NCBI GenBank assembly: GCA_030549775.1
Contig: CM060174.1
Coordinates: 92,210,132-92,274,131, forward strand
Origin: Tamarix chinensis
Lineage: Eukaryota; Streptophyta; Magnoliopsida; Caryophyllales; Tamaricaceae
Reading direction: 5' to 3'
DNA length: 64,000 bases
This document shows positions 59,901 through 64,000 of this stretch, in pieces (position 1 is the first letter of the stretch; each line of letters begins with the position of its first letter). A model generated the notes under the pieces. That model had not been told where the DNA came from. It saw only the letters and a list, made by a program, of their open reading frames with translations, and ran no database searches. Both the position numbers and the translations under genes were made by a program.

Positions 59901-60540
59901 TAGCCAAAATGATTATAGGATGGACTATATTAAAATAGTTAGTTTTCAAAATGCAACGATGATGTTGCATTTTTGAATGGGGGAAGGTATGTAATACCCT
60001 ATGTTAAGTGATATATGGTTGATATGACTTTAAAAAATTGCTATACTACATATATCAATAACACGTACCTTTCTTTCTGAAAGTCTATCATTAAAAATTC
60101 CATTTTCTTAGTGTATTTGGCTTGTAGTGGTAAGATAGGTAAGCTCTTGAATGTTATCAAGTAGTATGTAAACTAGGATAAAACACACTAAAAATATTCA
60201 AGTTGATTTGTATGGTCATTCATCAATTCCAAATGTGTTTTCTATTAAAGGTAGAGAGAATAAATAAGATATTAGGCGAACTCTGATAGTTAAGAATAAG
60301 AGGTAAAGTAGGATAAGGTAAAATAATAGAGCAAATTAGTAGGTGGGTGGGAATAAACCACAATAGACTATGCATATGCATGAAACAGTGCATGAACCAT
60401 GTTGTTGGATGGGGTCAGGCTTGAATTCTCAATTGTTATATTCTTGAACAACCCCTAAAAGATGGATAAGGGTTGATCATTTCCATCTTGGACTGAAATT
60501 GATTGTAGTTATACCCTATAAGTGTTTTAGTGAGTAAATA
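56955..60540. other. Intergenic DNA downstream of the GLOX gene
   Basis: The GLOX 3' UTR probably occupies the first 100-150 bases. At 57.23-57.79 kb words such as TCATTTATTAAACGAG, GCTCATTTACTATGAA and AATAAATGAGCTAA recall the GAGCTGAG-type MITE at 31.1 kb, but ends cannot be set. At 59990-60003 TATGTAATACCCTATG resembles the opening of the long LTR family and may be a small fragment. A (TC)n tract lies at 59198-59208. No gene was recognised. Confidence 0.35.
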
Positions 60541-60559
60541 AACTAGCTGGTATTAGCTA

Positions 60560-61727
60560 CGAGTGTATGAAAATTCAATCAAACTAACAAGAAATTGGTC
60601 TTGAGCAAAGTGTTAATCAAGATCATTGTGTTTGGTTTGCTCATAAAAGACTAGATTTTTGGCATTGTGAACATCAACTTAGTGGTTAAACTTGATATGA
60701 ATAGGGGTAATGATGGTAAGTGATAACTTATGGAGTAGCTAGGTTAACCAAGCTAGCTCAAAAGAGACTTGACATAGTGATTTATATTGAACTTCAGGCG
60801 AAGATAGGGAAATAATGTTTTTTTAATGTCTATGATATCGGGGAGCCACCTTGGGTTATAAAATATCTACTGACAAAACAAAAAGTAAAGGGACAAGTTG
60901 CCCAATTTAAATCACAAAATTCCCGAAGTAAGGTGGAAGGAGTGTTGTTGAGAATTATTCATTTAATAGGTTTCCCCTTCAAATAATGAAGGATGTTAAG
61001 AGTTGCTTCATAATATAAGATTTTTGGAGCATTATTAAATTGAATGATGTATTGTACATCATAGGTAATATCTAATCTGGTACCTATCAAGTAATTTAGT
61101 TTTCCAACAAGACTTCAAAATTTAGTAGCATTAGTGGAGGCTGCCTTTATATTGAGGAGTAACTTCTCTTATGTAATGAGTGGGATTGCAATTGTTGTAT
61201 ACTTGTGGATGGAATACTCACCTAAAATATCATTAATGAATTGTTGTTGAGTCATGATCATCTTATCATCACATCTCAAAAACTCCATTCCCAAAAAATA
61301 GTGTAACTCACCAAGGTCTTTGATACAAAACTGATTGTGGAGGAAAGTTTTAACTAAAGTGATTCCCTTCTACTGATACCCAAGGGATAACAAATCATCC
61401 ACATACACGGAATATACTATGTATTTCTCATCCTTACACTTAGTGAGCAAAGAATCACCATTCTTTCACTAAGTATACCCATTGGAAAAAGTGAAGAGGA
61501 AAGTCTTACATACCACTCCCTTAGGGTTTGTTTCAGGATTTAAAGGGATTTTTTTTTTAAATTTGCAAACCAGTGAAGGAGAAACATAAAATCTTGGTGT
61601 TGGCTTCATGTATGTTTCCTCATATAGGTCACTATATAGAAATGTGTTGTTAGCATCACACTATTATACATACCGTCCTCTTTTTTCTACCACTGCCAAG
61701 AGACTACATATTATAGGTATTTAAACT
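60560..61727 (-). pseudogene. Copia reverse transcriptase (C-terminal part) and RNase H remnant
   Basis: Minus-strand translation gives SPVV and LLAVVEKRG near the insertion point, then YSVYVDDLLSLGYQ (the YVDD catalytic motif, near 61415-61375), FLGMEFLRCDDKMIMTQQQF, LVGKLNYLIGTRLDITY and LNILHYLKGKP. RNase H blocks follow: FCDLNWATCPF, GGSPIS and NLVFYEQTKHNDLD. In-frame stops and frameshifts are frequent, although YVDD itself survives. Confidence 0.85.
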
Positions 61728-61735
61728 ACTGGAGA

Positions 61736-62900
61736 TAGGGATGGCAATGGGTCGGGTCTGGGCCGGGTCCAGTCATATCCAGACCCAGACCCATTTATAT
61801 TACCTAGACCCAGACCCGACCCAGACCCGTCGGGTCTTAAAAGTTCAGATCCAGATTCAGATCCATCGGGTCTAGCGGGTAAACGGGTCCTAAACGGGTC
61901 CGGTTATTTTTCTAAAAAATAATTAATAATCTATGCTAATACAAATACATTTATGTTTTATATAACTTAATATGTATTTTTTTGTTAAAAAAATCATCTA
62001 AGTGAAAAAATAAATATATTAAAATAGTTATATTAACTTTTCAAATGGTGTTTTAATACTTTTAGTAGGGGATGTAAATGGGGCGGATTCGGGGCGGGTA
62101 TACCAATATCTGTATCCGTTTCCGATAAGAAAATCCATACCCGTACCTAAATCCATATCCGCTAATATATCCATATCCGTATCCGTTACTCGACGGATTA
62201 TCCGTTTACCTGTTAATGGATATTATCCGATGGATAAATCCATCACCTGACAGATAAACCCATTTAGAGTTAAGCTAAATGATAATTCTAACTTTAATTT
62301 ATACTATATTTATTTTAAAATTAAGGGTAAAAAGGTAATTTTATATCTGGTAAACGGGTATATATATGGATATGGGTATGGTTACAGGTACGGGTATGGA
62401 TATCCTATACCCGTATCCGTACTCAAACCCGACGAGTATTTTTTTTTCCATCATTCATATCCGTATCCATATTCGTTTATCCATATCCGTTGGACAAAAT
62501 CCGTCGGATTTCGGGTAAAATCTGCCCCGTTTATATTCCTAACTTTTAGAATACAATGTTATACATATTGTTTATAAAGTAAGTATACAAAAATAATATT
62601 TAAAAAAAAAATGAATAAGGAGCTTATATAAGATTAAGACAATAATGACAAACATAATATCAGTATGTATTTACATATATATACATATATATAAACAAAC
62701 ACACACACATATGTATATTAAACGGGTCTGGCGGGTCGGGTCTGGGTCTAGAACGGGACCCAGACCCAAACCCTTTAAGGTATATGTGGATCCAGACTCG
62801 ATCCAGACCCGTCGGGTCCAAAAATCATGGACCCAGACCCGCTAAAAATGAGGCGGGTCTAGCGGGTCTAGGTCAGATCTGAGACCCATTGCCATCCCTA
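61736..62900. mobile_element. hAT-like element (outer) inserted in copia RT
   Basis: Terminal inverted repeats are 18 bp and perfect: left TAGGGATGGCAATGGGTC; right GACCCATTGCCATCCCTA. Flanking 8-mers are ACTGGAGA (61728-61735) and ACCGGAGA (62901-62908), a 7/8 hAT-type target duplication. On the minus strand the flanks rejoin copia RT across FSPVV. Both subterminal regions carry GGGTC/GACCC words (CGGGTCTGGG, CCAGACCCG). It contains a younger nested element at 62066-62541 and no transposase, so it is non-autonomous. Confidence 0.9.
62066..62541. mobile_element. hAT-like element (inner), nested
   Basis: Left end TAGGGGATGTAAATGGGGCG and right end (inverted: TTAGGAATATAAACGGGGCAG) are imperfect terminal repeats. 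The flanking 8-mer ACTTTTAG is perfect (62058-62065 and 62542-62549). The interior is filled with ATCCGTATCC / GGATATGG words and matches 42944-43434 in opposite orientation. Length 476 bp, non-coding. Confidence 0.9.
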
Positions 62901-62908
62901 ACCGGAGA

Positions 62909-63190
62909 GAAAGTCTCCTTAAAGTCTTCTCTTTCCTTTTGAAGAAAACCACACACAACAAATCTTGCTTTGTATCATTCGATAGTCTTATCGGTAGTGT
63001 GCTTAACCTTATAAACCCAACTACAACTAATTGGTTTCTTTCCTTTAGGAAATTTCACCAACTCCCATGTTCCATTTACATTCAAGGCATCAAACTCATT
63101 TTCCACAGCCTTGGCCCAATGTGAATTAGACACAACCTCATGGTATGATTATGGCTTAAGTATGTAGTCAATGAATATGGTGATGGAATA
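62909..63190 (-). pseudogene. Copia reverse transcriptase, N-terminal part
   Basis: Minus-strand translation gives SNSHWAKAVENEFDALNVN, GTWELVKFPKGKKPISCSW, VYKVKHTTDKTIEWYKARFV and DFKETFSPV. This is the typical start of the copia RT domain (W..A...E..AL..NGTWELV..P.GKK.I.C.WVYKVK). It ends at the hAT-like insertion. Confidence 0.85.
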
Positions 63191-63539
63191 GAGGAATTTT
63201 TTTTTAGGTTGTTAGTGTGTTGGTATAAGTGTTAGGAAGGGTATGTGGACATGTCAAGCTTGTGGATATTTTCTCTATGCATTTGTAACTGAGAGATAAT
63301 ATTGAAAATATACAAGGGTACATATATGATGGTGAGAATGTCTCAAAGTGGAAGGTGAAGGCGGGTGGCTAGATGAAGTGGATGAAAGAAATGTGGTGCT
63401 TAAATCACCATGGGGTGTTAGAGAGTTGTGAATAGGTGAGTTTGAAGGTTAATTAGTGGGATTTGGCTATGCTAGACTCTTGGGTTCTAGAAGAGGTAAA
63501 TGGATGCTTGTTGCAAAGTTTTGACTAGGAGTATTGAAG

Positions 63540-64000
63540 TGAGTGAGTGGGAGGAAATTTTCCTAAAAGATAATATCTTAGCTAACTAGGATTAGGTTGG
63601 TGTCAAAGTCTAAAAGTTTGTATGCCTTCTTTCCATGTGGATAACTAAGGAGGAAATAAATATGAGATTTAGTCATAAAATTTTCTCGTGATGGTTTGAC
63701 GTTGGCCAAAGAGTAGAGACAATCAAATGGTTTAAGGTGATTGGGGTCAGGTGTCACATTAAAGAGGACTTGGTGAGGGGTGTAGTTGTGAAGAGTTAGA
63801 GGGGAAGTCTATTAATGATGTTGGCATATATGAGAATATTATCCCCTAAAATTCATAAGTTAAATTAGGTTGGAACATGATGGTCCGAGCTACTTCAAGA
63901 AGATGCCTATGTTTATATTTAACACTATTAAGGGTAACCGGTTTGGTGAATAATTCCTTGATTGGTGAAAAATTACTGCAACACTAAAGCCCAATTCATA
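63540..64000 (-). pseudogene. Copia integrase C-terminal fragment
   Basis: Minus-strand translation contains NIINRLPL, TTPHQVLFNVTPDPNHLKPF, CLYSLANV and LLSYPHGKKAYKLLDFDTN followed by DIIFxENFLP. This matches the end of the copia integrase core and its downstream block (INRLP, P.E.LF...P....L..FG, GYP.GKKGYK). Stops and frameshifts are present, and the fragment is cut by the window edge. The spacer 63191-63539 between integrase and RT shows no clear domain. Confidence 0.8.

Larger units (their letters stand above)
60541..64000 (-). mobile_element. Ty1/copia retrotransposon remnant, continues past the window end
   Basis: On the minus strand from 64000 downward the order is integrase C-terminal part, reverse transcriptase N-terminal part, (hAT-like insertion 61736-62900), reverse transcriptase catalytic part, RNase H. 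This integrase-before-RT order is diagnostic of Ty1/copia. All parts contain stops or frameshifts. The gag, protease and 5' LTR would lie beyond the right edge. A 3' LTR below 60.54 kb could not be defined. Confidence 0.85.

Noticed and set aside
60940..60975. Plus-strand GGAGTGTTGTTGAGAATTA, resembling a polypurine tract and copia LTR start
   Set aside because: On the minus strand the same bases read through as copia RNase H coding sequence (ILNNTPSTLLREFCDLNW), which explains them better.

Overview
This window looks like gene-poor, AT-rich nuclear DNA of a flowering plant. The evidence is spliced plant gene structure, a plant-type glyoxal oxidase gene, Stowaway/Tourist/hAT-like MITEs, a plant L1-type LINE with a DUF4283 ORF1 and zf-RVT end, a Ty1/copia pol remnant, and many long (about 3 kb) LTRs beginning TGTAAYAYC and ending GGTATTACA. 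The species cannot be fixed from the sequence. All family calls are from recognised motifs and hand translation; boundaries were counted by eye and may be off by a base or two.

Layout. (1) 1-12.7 kb: a decayed LINE on the minus strand (zf-RVT, reverse transcriptase, endonuclease, DUF4283 ORF1) split by two solo-type LTRs (4574-8196, 9439-12528) and a 302-bp insert (2410-2711). (2) 12.7-16.7 kb: repeats and retroelement scraps, no recognisable gene. (3) 16.7-23.0 kb, plus strand: the last five recognisable exons of a WD40-repeat gene of the DSE1/TANMEI type, with a 4.5-kb intron holding a Stowaway MITE and an LTR fragment. Its 5' exons are not found. (4) 23.6-25.2 kb, minus strand: a broken glyoxal-oxidase-like (GLOX) pseudogene, followed by another LTR (25.3-28.6 kb). 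(5) 28.6-38.7 kb: intergenic DNA with several MITE/hAT-like elements. (6) 38.7-53.2 kb: a 14.5-kb array LTR-internal-LTR-internal-LTR flanked by the same 5 bases (CATTT). It carries a PF04195-like gypsy-type gag/transposon domain and has later insertions, including a further LTR with a 1-kb minisatellite. (7) 53.3-57 kb: a Tourist-like MITE, a TAA microsatellite, and an almost intact single-exon GLOX gene (55047-56687). A second Tourist-like MITE has landed in the last codons of that gene. (8) 57-64 kb: intergenic DNA, then a Ty1/copia pol remnant on the minus strand. An hAT-like element interrupts it, and that element is interrupted by a second hAT-like element.

Only two cellular loci are supported as possibly active: the DSE1-like 3' exons and the GLOX gene. 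They are unrelated in function. The GLOX gene and the pseudogene at 23.6-25.2 kb are paralogues; the pseudogene keeps the C-terminal residues that the MITE has cut off from the main gene. No CRISPR array, tRNA or rRNA gene, or operon-like system is seen. I found no convincing new biological system; the best observations are the MITE-disrupted GLOX terminus and the transposon stratigraphy, which is readable from target-site duplications.
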